A stretch of DNA of 64,000 bases, taken from IMG/VR virus record IMGVR_UViG_3300030012_003189, positions 1 to 64,000 of that record. One strand, given 5' to 3'. The DNA comes from a virus. Position numbers and translations under genes: made by a program. The notes beneath the pieces were generated by a model. The model was not told the DNA's origin. It saw only the letters and a list, made by a program, of their open reading frames with translations, and did not search any database. Shown here piece after piece: positions 32,922 to 40,771 of the stretch (the stretch's first letter is position 1; the number at the start of each line of letters is the position of its first letter).

Positions 32922-33913
32922 TATGGTTTAGAATTTGGGTCAAATTGGTCTTTGTTTTCTTTGTACCATCTTAGTGCATCTTTCAATCCACTATCTAAAT
33001 CGTAGCTAGGTGTCCATCCTAAATCTCTAAGTTTTTTATTATCTAACAATCTTACAGGTATCATAGGAGCTTTATTGTTTACAAACTCAATAGGATTATC
33101 GTTACCTTCGATTTCTTTAATTTTATTAAGAACTTCCATAACTGTATATCCTTTACCATAAGATACATTGTAAATATCATATGTATCAACTTTTTCAGCA
33201 ACTGTAATAAACCCAAGTACCATATCATCTACATGAATCACATCTCTTACTTCAGTACCATCACCCCAAAGTGGAATTGGATTTAAACCATCAGCAACTT
33301 TCCTAATGTTAGCTGGAGTTACATGACATTTTTCGAAATCATACTTATCATTCGGTCCATATGCATTTGAAGGTCTGATGATTATACACTGCATTGGGTC
33401 GTGAATCTGATTTGAAAAGAAATCACAAAGAGTTTCACAATATCTTTTCATCCAACCTACTGCTTTGTAAACTGGTACAATATCTGGTGTTTGTACTTCC
33501 ATATCTTCTGTACAAGGAACATCTCCCATATCAGGATATGTTGTATTTGAAGATATGAATATAAATTTTCTTACCTTATGTTTCCAAGATTGCTCCATAA
33601 GATTCACATTCATTTCTATATTTGGTGTAACATGAAGTAATGGATTAAATCTAGTATCTAATGCATTAGATGTGTTTGCAGCCGCATGGATTACAACATC
33701 ACAATCTTTAGATACAACTTCACAAAAATCTGCATCTTGTAAATTACCTTTAATGTGTTCTATATTTTCACATCCTTCGAAATCATTTCTTAAATCTCTA
33801 CTCCAAGATGTTGCTCTTAGGTTTGTGTAACCTAATTCGTATAACATCTTAATTAATCGTGAACCTATAAATCCACTTGCGCCTGTAACTAATATTTTAT
33901 CTGTTTTTTTCAT
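32921..33913 (-). CDS. NAD-dependent nucleotide-sugar epimerase/dehydratase (extended SDR)
   Basis: A 330-residue extended SDR. Nucleotide-binding GASGFIG at 10-16; Asp-containing second strand (HIKGNLQDADF); substrate strand FIFISSNTTYP; IIIRPSNAYGPNDKY; and RDVIHVDDMV. At the active site VPVYKAVGWMK the Tyr is present but the usual Lys of YxxxK is a Gly at +4, so catalysis may differ or use a shifted Lys. Resembles GDP-fucose synthase or UDP-galactose epimerase-type enzymes; substrate unknown. It overlaps the next epimerase by 4 bases. Confidence 0.75.
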   Translation of the reverse strand: MKKTDKILVTGASGFIGSRLIKMLYELGYTNLRATSWSRDLRNDFEGCENIEHIKGNLQDADFCEVVSKDCDVVIHAAANTSNALDTRFNPLLHVTPNIEMNVNLMEQSWKHKVRKFIFISSNTTYPDMGDVPCTEDMEVQTPDIVPVYKAVGWMKRYCETLCDFFSNQIHDPMQCIIIRPSNAYGPNDKYDFEKCHVTPANIRKVADGLNPIPLWGDGTEVRDVIHVDDMVLGFITVAEKVDTYDIYNVSYGKGYTVMEVLNKIKEIEGNDNPIEFVNNKAPMIPVRLLDNKKLRDLGWTPSYDLDSGLKDALRWYKENKDQFDPNSKP

Positions 33914-34875
33914 TTTGTAAATTCATTTAAATAATAATCAATTGTTTCTTTTAATCCTTCTCTTAGAGATACTTGTTGAACTACACCGAAAGATTCTGCT
34001 CTTTCTGTACTCATCAATCTTTTAGCATCTCCATTTGGTTTTGTACTATCCCACTCGATACCAACTTTTACTCCGTACATTTCTTCGTATATATCTACAA
34101 GAGTTTCAGCAAGTTCTCTAATGGTAACACCAGTACCACTACCTAAGTTGATTGGTTGTGTTAATTTTTGTTCGTATGCTTTTATGATTCCATCAGCAAC
34201 ATCACCAGCATAAATAAAATCTCTGATTGGTGAACCATCTCCCCAACAAATTAGTGGATGTTCTTTTTCACCAAATAATCTTTTGATAAGTGATGCGATT
34301 ACTGTTGATTCTGGTCCGAAGTTATCGTGTCTACCATAAATGTTTGCTGGTCTTACAACTGATGCCTTATTCCAATCGAATGATACTGAATACACTTCAG
34401 CTTGTAATTCACCTAATCTCTTTGCCCATCCAGCATACTTATCTTTTTCTGATGGGAATGTTTTCCATACATCATCTTCGTAGAATACCTCAGCGGGTTG
34501 ATAAACTCCAACTGTGGATGTGTAAACATACCACTCAACATCTTCTAATCGAGCCGCTTCCATCATATTGGTATTGAATTGTAACATCGGTACAAAGTAA
34601 TCAGCAGGTTGTTCCATAGCCCTCTTAGGAGAACCTTTGACACCAGCTATATGAAAGATTATATCTTGTCCTTCTACAACTCTTCTACAACTTTTAAACT
34701 CTCTTAAATCAGCGTTTATGAACTGATAGTTTTCATCTTTATATTTTTCTATTTGATTGTTTGGTTGAACAATATCAACCGCAGTTACAAATGCACCCCT
34801 ATCGATACATTTTTGAACCATATAATTACCAACCAATCCATTGGCACCTGTTATTAAAACTTTTTTACCATTCAT
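33910..34875 (-). CDS. NAD-dependent nucleotide-sugar epimerase/reductase (extended SDR)
   Basis: A 321-residue extended SDR: GANGLVG at 10-16; IFHIAGVKGSP; VYTSTVGVYQPAEVFYED; YAGWAKRLGE (Tyr with Lys at +5 rather than the canonical +4); VVRPANIYGRHDNFG; ICWGDGSPIRDFIYAGD. The pattern is nearest GDP-L-fucose synthase among those I know, but the substrate is not certain. It overlaps the glycosyltransferase-like gene upstream by 11 bases and the second epimerase downstream by 4, so the two may act in sequence on one sugar nucleotide. Confidence 0.75.
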   Translation of the reverse strand: MNGKKVLITGANGLVGNYMVQKCIDRGAFVTAVDIVQPNNQIEKYKDENYQFINADLREFKSCRRVVEGQDIIFHIAGVKGSPKRAMEQPADYFVPMLQFNTNMMEAARLEDVEWYVYTSTVGVYQPAEVFYEDDVWKTFPSEKDKYAGWAKRLGELQAEVYSVSFDWNKASVVRPANIYGRHDNFGPESTVIASLIKRLFGEKEHPLICWGDGSPIRDFIYAGDVADGIIKAYEQKLTQPINLGSGTGVTIRELAETLVDIYEEMYGVKVGIEWDSTKPNGDAKRLMSTERAESFGVVQQVSLREGLKETIDYYLNEFTK

Positions 34876-36037
34876 TTTCTATTTGTTTAAATATTCTATA
34901 TATACTTTCTTCCTTTAAGGATTTAAAATGATTGTGATTATATATACATATATCTTTTGCTAATTTATACATTTCATTAACCTCACTTATATCCTTTTTA
35001 TTAATACTTAATATTAATTTTAATACTTTATCGTAGCGTTTTTCAAAATCAACCTCATCATCGTAACTTTCATCCCATATAAAATCAAATGTTTTAAATC
35101 CTAATCTTTTTAGTTCTTTTAAATATCCATATGGACCTAATACTATAAAAGGTTGGAATCCTACCAATGGTTTAACTACTTTTTCTGATATAAACAATTC
35201 TTCTAATTCAAAAGAAGTTTCAGTTACGATATTTATGCACGAATCTAAAAATAACTCTTTTTTGAAGTTATTATGTGTTCTATCCCATTCAACTAGCTTA
35301 CCATCTCTTTTTATATGATGAGTATCAATTTCAATTGGTAGTTTTTTTTCTAAATTATCACAATAATCTTGACCATATTTTTCAGTAAGTTCTCTAATAT
35401 CATATCCAACAGTTTTATAAACATTTAGAAATGAAAATAACGAATCATCAAAATTATTTTGATTCCAATCTAAAAATAATCTGTATCTATGATACTTTTC
35501 CAACGTTCTGTTAAAACATAAAAATTTATTGTTTCTGAAAGTATCTAACTCATCAATTAATATGGGTTCATTTGAATATTTTAATTCTTCTTGAAATTTA
35601 TCATGCCCATAAAAAATTTCATTATAATTTTTAGCAGATTCTTCTAAGAAAAAGTTGAACACAAAAGCTTTTGAATCCAATCTCATATTAGTATCCATAA
35701 AAATAACTTTATTATTTAATTTTTCTTGGATAATATCATAATTATCATCGTAAAACTTTTCATTAGTTGGGTCTGCAGTACGCATGTACGCTATTTTAAA
35801 ATCATCTCTATCTAATAAAGATGTAATTTCTTTTTTTGATAAAATATAATCTAAAAATTCTTCTGGATGCTCAACTTCGTAAAATAGTATATTCTTATAA
35901 CCATCTTTCAATTGTAAATTTGATGTTATAGAATAATTATTTTCGATTCTATTTTTTAAAGGGCCTCCTAAGCAAAAATGCTCCCCATTTATATCACTTG
36001 TATTTTTTTCAAAAACAAAATTTAAAATACTACCCAT
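34865..36037 (-). CDS. Putative glycosyltransferase, ISEKVVK family (paralogue 3)
   Basis: A 390-residue paralogue of the genes at 27820-30590. Landmarks: FLCFNRTLEKYHRYRLFLDW around 172; INIVTETSFELEELFISEKV at about 280; VKPLVGFQPFIVLGPYGYLK; ELKRLGFKTFD, ending HNHFKSLKEE. It is shorter at the N-terminus. It overlaps the E1-alpha-like gene upstream by 16 bases. Probably a cytoplasmic glycosyltransferase; donor and acceptor unknown. Confidence 0.5.
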   Translation of the reverse strand: MGSILNFVFEKNTSDINGEHFCLGGPLKNRIENNYSITSNLQLKDGYKNILFYEVEHPEEFLDYILSKKEITSLLDRDDFKIAYMRTADPTNEKFYDDNYDIIQEKLNNKVIFMDTNMRLDSKAFVFNFFLEESAKNYNEIFYGHDKFQEELKYSNEPILIDELDTFRNNKFLCFNRTLEKYHRYRLFLDWNQNNFDDSLFSFLNVYKTVGYDIRELTEKYGQDYCDNLEKKLPIEIDTHHIKRDGKLVEWDRTHNNFKKELFLDSCINIVTETSFELEELFISEKVVKPLVGFQPFIVLGPYGYLKELKRLGFKTFDFIWDESYDDEVDFEKRYDKVLKLILSINKKDISEVNEMYKLAKDICIYNHNHFKSLKEESIYRIFKQIENEW

Positions 36038-36669
36038 TTTCCTGTTCCATAATGTGGATATTTTGAATTATATTTGTAATAGATTACATCTTCTGGTATT
36101 TCTCTCTGCTTATTACCCCATGTATCTAATGTAGGTGTGTTAGTACTTACACCATTATCTTCAACTATAAAATAAAGTGGTAAATCATAATTTCTAGCAT
36201 ACTTATGAACTTCATAAAAGATACCTGTTTCAAAAGTCATATCCCCTATAAAGCACCAAATTTTATTTTTACTATTTTGCATCTTCGCTGCTTTAGCAAC
36301 ACCCAATGCTATTGGTAATATACCAGTTACAATTGCTGAAGAGTAGAATTTAGAATCTTTATCTATTATTGTAATAGATTTTCCATCTAAAATTTTTTCT
36401 TTTAGTGTAGATGGGTCTACTCCATGTAATAAAGCATGATAATGAGACCTCCAAGTTGAAAATACCCAATCATCAACTCCTATTTTATTAAATACTTTTA
36501 TCAATTGCTTCTCATTACCATGAGATAAATGAATAGGTCCTCTGATTTCTCCATTCTCCCAATGTTTTATAATATCATCTTCAAAATCAATTAAATCTTG
36601 CTCAGACCAATTACCATCAACCCATCTATCTTCGTGATAATCTAAATTAAGAATTTTTTCCATTTGCAT
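36022..36669 (-). CDS. ThDP-dependent E1 alpha-like subunit (short)
   Basis: A 215-residue protein with the E1-alpha pattern: VFSTWRSHYHALLHGVDP around 69-86, SAIVTGILPIALGVAKAAKM around 111-130, and the thiamine-diphosphate/metal motif GDMTFETG (Gly142-Asp143) ... LPLYFIVEDNGVSTNTPT (Asp171-Asn172). Normal E1-alpha chains are ~320 residues or more; the C-terminal region is missing. Together with the E1-beta-like gene at 30580-31128 it could form a minimal 2-oxoacid decarboxylase/acyl transferase. No E2 or E3 is present, which argues against a pyruvate dehydrogenase role. It overlaps the RmlC-like gene by 23 bases. Confidence 0.7.
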   Translation of the reverse strand: MQMEKILNLDYHEDRWVDGNWSEQDLIDFEDDIIKHWENGEIRGPIHLSHGNEKQLIKVFNKIGVDDWVFSTWRSHYHALLHGVDPSTLKEKILDGKSITIIDKDSKFYSSAIVTGILPIALGVAKAAKMQNSKNKIWCFIGDMTFETGIFYEVHKYARNYDLPLYFIVEDNGVSTNTPTLDTWGNKQREIPEDVIYYKYNSKYPHYGTGKWVVF

Positions 36670-37252
36670 CTCTTTTTGAAATTATCGGATTAGTACAAGG
36701 CCACTCTATATTGAACTTCTTACTATTCCATTTTATTGTTTTTTGCTTATCTACATCTACAAACTCACCATCATATGCTAATTTGTAAGAGAATATAGAG
36801 TTTTTTTCCATTACATAGTGTCCATTAGCAAAACCTGGTGGTATTAGTACCTGCGTTTGTGTGGATGGTGATAAAATGTAAGTTTCCCAACTACCATATT
36901 GTGGATTTTTAGTTGTATTACCATCTCTTACATCCAAAACTACCAAATATATCTTACCATGTAAACAAGACACCATTTTCCAAGTCTTATCATCCCAATG
37001 TAAACCTCTTAGTACACCTTCTTCTGATTTTGAGTACCTATCATGTTTAAATTTGACTCCTTTTTCTCTTTCCTCTACAGGAATCAACCTATCATAGTAA
37101 TCTGAATGATATGTGGTGGATATTTCACCTCTATGTTCGTGATAAACCGATGGTTGTATGATTTTTAGTCCACCAGTCAAAACTTCTGATGAATAAATGT
37201 GGAAATCGTTCCAGCTTCTTTCTTTATAATATATACTACGTCCTATTGCCAT
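36647..37252 (-). CDS. RmlC-like 3,5-epimerase (cupin)
   Basis: A 201-residue protein of the dTDP-4-dehydrorhamnose 3,5-epimerase family: PSVYHEHRGEI near 35-44, GVLRGLHWDD with the probable catalytic His85, VLDVRDGNTTKNPQYGSWE, and VLIPPGFANGHYV followed by FSYKLAYDGEF. Family length is ~185 residues, so it is complete. It inverts ring carbons of 4-keto sugar nucleotides; an RmlB-like dehydratase is encoded at 54028-54909. It overlaps neighbours by 17 and 23 bases, placing it firmly in the cluster. Confidence 0.85.
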   Translation of the reverse strand: MAIGRSIYYKERSWNDFHIYSSEVLTGGLKIIQPSVYHEHRGEISTTYHSDYYDRLIPVEEREKGVKFKHDRYSKSEEGVLRGLHWDDKTWKMVSCLHGKIYLVVLDVRDGNTTKNPQYGSWETYILSPSTQTQVLIPPGFANGHYVMEKNSIFSYKLAYDGEFVDVDKQKTIKWNSKKFNIEWPCTNPIISKRDANGKNS

Positions 37253-38216
37253 AACCTAAAGGGAATCCGTTCCTATATTTTGAACTCAAATCTGAAATTA
37301 GTACTGAGTAAGCTTTTATTAACTCAACTATACCATCTTCTAACTCATATATTGGTCTCCATCCAGTATTTTCTAACTTTTCATTACTAACTGTATAGTT
37401 TCTTTTATCTGGGTCTTTATAATAATCAGAATATGTGATTGCAAAATCAGGAACATATGTTTTTATAAGTTCTACTAATTGCTCTTTTGATAAATTAGCT
37501 TCTGATAACCCCACATTGAAGGTTTCTCCACTATATTTACCATATCTTTCTAACATAAACATAAAAGTGTGTGATACATCTCTAATGTGTATGTAATTTC
37601 TTACGAAATCTTTTTCAAAAATGGTGATGTACTTATCAGTCAGTGCTTTATACACAAATTCATTTACCAATAAGTCCATCCTCATTCTCATCGATGAACC
37701 AAAGACCGTTGCCAGTCTTAAAGATATACCACCAACACTCAAAACTTCCTTTTCAGCGTTTACTTTGGTAATCCCATAATGAGATATCGGGTTTAGTGGG
37801 CTATCTTCGGTACAAATACCGCTCTCTCCTATTCCATAACCACTATTTGTGTTAGGATAGATAATTTTTTTATCCGTATCCTTAATTAGTTCACAAATGT
37901 ATCTCACATGTTCATAGTTCACCGCAGTTGCGAGCTCTTTATCCCTTTCACAAGCAGGAAATCCAACGATTGCTGCTAGTGGAATGATAATATCAGCTTC
38001 TTCAACGTACTTTTTTAATAATTTTTTATCTCTAACATCACCATATACAAACTCAAAGTTCTTTTGATGTGAAAAATTCATCGATGATGTTTGATTATAC
38101 ATTAAATTATCATAAATAACAAGCTTTTCAACCATCCCTCTACTGAAAAACGATTGTGTAATTACTGAACCTAAGTATCCAGCTCCACCTGTTATTAAGA
38201 TTTTATCATATTTCAT
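37236..38216 (-). CDS. NAD-dependent epimerase/dehydratase (extended SDR)
   Basis: A 326-residue extended SDR with GGAGYLG at 10-16, IIPLAAIVGFPACE, NTNSGYG, the canonical active site HYGITKVNAE (Tyr147, Lys151), and RNYIHIRDVSHTF. It resembles UDP-glucose 4-epimerase / CDP-tyvelose epimerase-type enzymes. The substrate could be the 4-keto sugar also used by the RmlC-like neighbour. It overlaps the RmlC-like gene by 17 bases and the gene upstream by 11. Confidence 0.8.
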   Translation of the reverse strand: MKYDKILITGGAGYLGSVITQSFFSRGMVEKLVIYDNLMYNQTSSMNFSHQKNFEFVYGDVRDKKLLKKYVEEADIIIPLAAIVGFPACERDKELATAVNYEHVRYICELIKDTDKKIIYPNTNSGYGIGESGICTEDSPLNPISHYGITKVNAEKEVLSVGGISLRLATVFGSSMRMRMDLLVNEFVYKALTDKYITIFEKDFVRNYIHIRDVSHTFMFMLERYGKYSGETFNVGLSEANLSKEQLVELIKTYVPDFAITYSDYYKDPDKRNYTVSNEKLENTGWRPIYELEDGIVELIKAYSVLISDLSSKYRNGFPLGYGNRT

Positions 38217-38586
38217 ATTTTAATTGTTTTAAAATTTCATATTCTTCTGATGTTAGTTTTATATTGTTTGGATTCTCTAAAATAAATTCAATATTTCCAT
38301 TTTCTATCGAATCTCTTAACAAACTTATCGTACTATCTGCTAAGTTAGATAGTCTACAATCTTTATCAATTACAATTTTAAATACACATTCACTAAGGTG
38401 AAACTTAGAAAAGTCCCTCATTGTAGTTTTTTTACAATCTGTAGTATCAATATGTTCTTTTGTAAATGTATTCTCATCATAATTTACAATCATACTGTTT
38501 GCAAATAAAGTTTTTAGTTTTGTTTTATCAAAACCATTCTTAACGTATCCATCAGGACACAATATTTCAAATAAATGTTTTTTCAT
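38206..38586 (-). CDS. Unknown protein in glycan cluster
   Basis: A 126-residue protein (MKKHLFEILCPDGYVKNGF) that I do not recognise. It has several Cys (9, 50, 68, 77) but no clear metal motif, mixed alpha/beta character (ECVFKIVIDKDCRLS) and no membrane segment. It overlaps both neighbours (11 and 20 bases), so it is translated with the LamG-like protein upstream and the epimerase downstream. Confidence 0.5.
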   Translation of the reverse strand: MKKHLFEILCPDGYVKNGFDKTKLKTLFANSMIVNYDENTFTKEHIDTTDCKKTTMRDFSKFHLSECVFKIVIDKDCRLSNLADSTISLLRDSIENGNIEFILENPNNIKLTSEEYEILKQLKYEI

Positions 38587-39343
38587 CTCCTAAAATATTT
38601 ACATCTAATGTTCTCCAAGGCTCAACATCATATATTTTTTTAATTAATCCAATGTTTATTTCTAAATTAAAACAATTTCCACTATTATCGTATGCCTTAT
38701 ACTTTGTTAATTCATTTGTGTTTATCAAAAATATGGAATTTGCTAAAGGTTTTACAAGATTTCTTTTTACATCTTTATTTCTTTCTAAAAAATCTTCAAT
38801 TCTTTGAAATGTATAAAGTTTATCAAATAATCCAGCTCTCCACAATGTATATTGGCAAATAGCTTTGTGTTCATCTGTTAAATCATGTTCATAGTTTGCT
38901 ATTCCAAAGTTAAATGGGGTATCGCTATAATCATGCAACCCACCAATATAGTCTATTTCTTTGGAAAATGTTTTATCATCATCTAAACAAGTTAATTTTG
39001 CTTTAAATCTTTTTGATATTGAATCATGACTTATAATCATAACATATCTTTTATATAAGTTTTCTTTACCAACATAAAATGATATATCATTAAAATTAGA
39101 TTTACCATCAATCACATCCCAAAAATCCCAAGTGAACATATTTCTATTTTTAGCAAATACACCCATATGTTTACCTGGTCTACAAAAAATACAATGAGTA
39201 TCTCCTGTATTTATTTCATCCATTTGAAATTCTACATAAAAAGTAAAATCTTTTTGTGTAGATTCCCAAACATTTGTATCAGTAAATCTATAACTATTAT
39301 TATTTGTAATGAACCAAGGTCTTTTGTGTAATATCTTTAACAT
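38567..39343 (-). CDS. LamG/concanavalin-like protein (tentative)
   Basis: A 258-residue protein. DFTFYVEFQMDEINTGDTHC near 32-51, HMGVFAKNRN, RYVMIISHDSISKRFKAKLT and FNFGIANYEHD follow the strand order of LamG-type jelly rolls (exposed-residue strand, ligand-like strand, velocity of alternating hydrophobics). The GT7 proteins in this cluster carry inserted LamG-like domains, which supports this reading, but the match is weak. It overlaps the radical SAM gene by 7 bases. No signal peptide. Confidence 0.4.
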   Translation of the reverse strand: MLKILHKRPWFITNNNSYRFTDTNVWESTQKDFTFYVEFQMDEINTGDTHCIFCRPGKHMGVFAKNRNMFTWDFWDVIDGKSNFNDISFYVGKENLYKRYVMIISHDSISKRFKAKLTCLDDDKTFSKEIDYIGGLHDYSDTPFNFGIANYEHDLTDEHKAICQYTLWRAGLFDKLYTFQRIEDFLERNKDVKRNLVKPLANSIFLINTNELTKYKAYDNSGNCFNLEINIGLIKKIYDVEPWRTLDVNILGDEKTFI

Positions 39344-40758
39344 AGTGATTTACATTTATGGTAAAAATCTTCCAATTCAGGAAAAGTTTCTAAAAAGTTT
39401 GTATTTCTTCTCATATCATGAGCATTAAAATATCTATAAAAATTTTGCATTGACATTTTAAGATGCTTAGGGTCTACATCAGCGTTCATCCAATCATATA
39501 TCCTTTTTACTTTTTGTATCTCTATATCTGAGTATCCAATGTAGTTATGGTCAAAAATTGGAACTCCTTGAAAGAACATAAGTTTGGATTGTTCTAATAC
39601 AGTATCTTTCCATTTTTTATCTTGTAGTAATTGTACACTTTGATGCCAAGGATATCTTAGGTATGATGAATCTAAAAATACAGCTGATGCCCAATATCTA
39701 TCTGATGTTCCATACTCTTGTTTTAAATCATAAATACCATCTATAAGTTTTATATAATTTGGAACAGAAAGAAGTCCGTATGTTCCCATTACCGTAATAT
39801 TAACTCTTGGACACTTAGTAAGAATTTTATTTAAATTATCCCAAAATCTATTAAATTCTAAACCAGTCCTTATGTACTCAGCTTGTTTACCCCAAGTATC
39901 AACTGATGTAAATATGATAAATTCTTTAACTCTATCTTCATCAGAAATTTTATTTATTTTATCGATAAATCTATCAACCAATTTATCATCAATACCTAAA
40001 TTAGAATTTATTGCTAATTGTAAGTTTTTATTTGGGTTTGGTTCTTCTATTATATAATCTAATACTTTCCATGTATCTTTTGATAGTAATGGTTCACCAC
40101 CAGTAATTCTAAATGTATGTAAATCTCTATATAAATCTGGCCACCATTTCCAAAATGCTTCTACATATGGATTATGTTCAGTTTGTTTTTGAGGCCACTT
40201 ATCTTCATCAATATGTCTTTGTTTAGAATTAAAATCATCTGAGGTTGGATAACCTCCAAACTTTTCAACTTCTTGTTGCCAAGTTGTTGAATATGCAGGT
40301 CCACAATAAGAACATTTAAAATTACAAGTGTGAGAGAATGCTACCTCTACATATTTTGGATTATAATCAGCTCTCCAGTCTGATGTTGCTATTTCATCCA
40401 TATGAGGTAAAGACCAACTTTCATTTGATTTAAAAACTCTATCTGAAAATTGATTTGAATTATCTTCTACATTCCAACAATAATCGCACTCTTTAGGTCT
40501 TTTACCTTCAAGCATTTCTTTCCTTCTTCTTTTCTTAAATGAAGTATTGTGAAGTGCGGATGGATTTCTTTGAATCTCCCTTACAGGTATTTTATGTGTT
40601 TTAGGATGGTGGCACGAATGTGTATGACCAGTTTGCATTTGTATTGTAACCTGTGTCCATTTTGCTAAACAAAATCCACATCCAACTTTATCTAATTTGT
40701 TTTTTGTGGATACGAAATGTTTATTTTCGTGATGATTCCAATTATTATCTGTTGACAT
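39337..40758 (-). CDS. Radical SAM enzyme with additional cysteine clusters
   Basis: A 473-residue radical SAM protein. FeS motif CNFKCSYC (Cys145, 149, 152) and FRITGGEPLLSKDTWKVLD for SAM binding. The N-terminal region has further Cys pairs (GCGFC at 27/30, SCHHP at 49, CDYCW at 91/94), suggesting an auxiliary cluster domain (SPASM/twitch-like but N-terminal). Proteins of this layout are common in marine T4-like phages; the substrate is unknown. Here it lies beside LamG-like and GT7 genes, so sugar or peptide modification of a surface component is the likely context. Confidence 0.78.
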   Translation of the reverse strand: MSTDNNWNHHENKHFVSTKNKLDKVGCGFCLAKWTQVTIQMQTGHTHSCHHPKTHKIPVREIQRNPSALHNTSFKKRRRKEMLEGKRPKECDYCWNVEDNSNQFSDRVFKSNESWSLPHMDEIATSDWRADYNPKYVEVAFSHTCNFKCSYCGPAYSTTWQQEVEKFGGYPTSDDFNSKQRHIDEDKWPQKQTEHNPYVEAFWKWWPDLYRDLHTFRITGGEPLLSKDTWKVLDYIIEEPNPNKNLQLAINSNLGIDDKLVDRFIDKINKISDEDRVKEFIIFTSVDTWGKQAEYIRTGLEFNRFWDNLNKILTKCPRVNITVMGTYGLLSVPNYIKLIDGIYDLKQEYGTSDRYWASAVFLDSSYLRYPWHQSVQLLQDKKWKDTVLEQSKLMFFQGVPIFDHNYIGYSDIEIQKVKRIYDWMNADVDPKHLKMSMQNFYRYFNAHDMRRNTNFLETFPELEDFYHKCKSLC

Positions 40759-40771
40759 ATATTAATACATA

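Noticed and set aside
30580-36669. Phage pyruvate dehydrogenase as a central-metabolism gene
   Set aside because: Only E1 fragments are present, with no E2 or E3, and they sit inside a sugar gene cluster.
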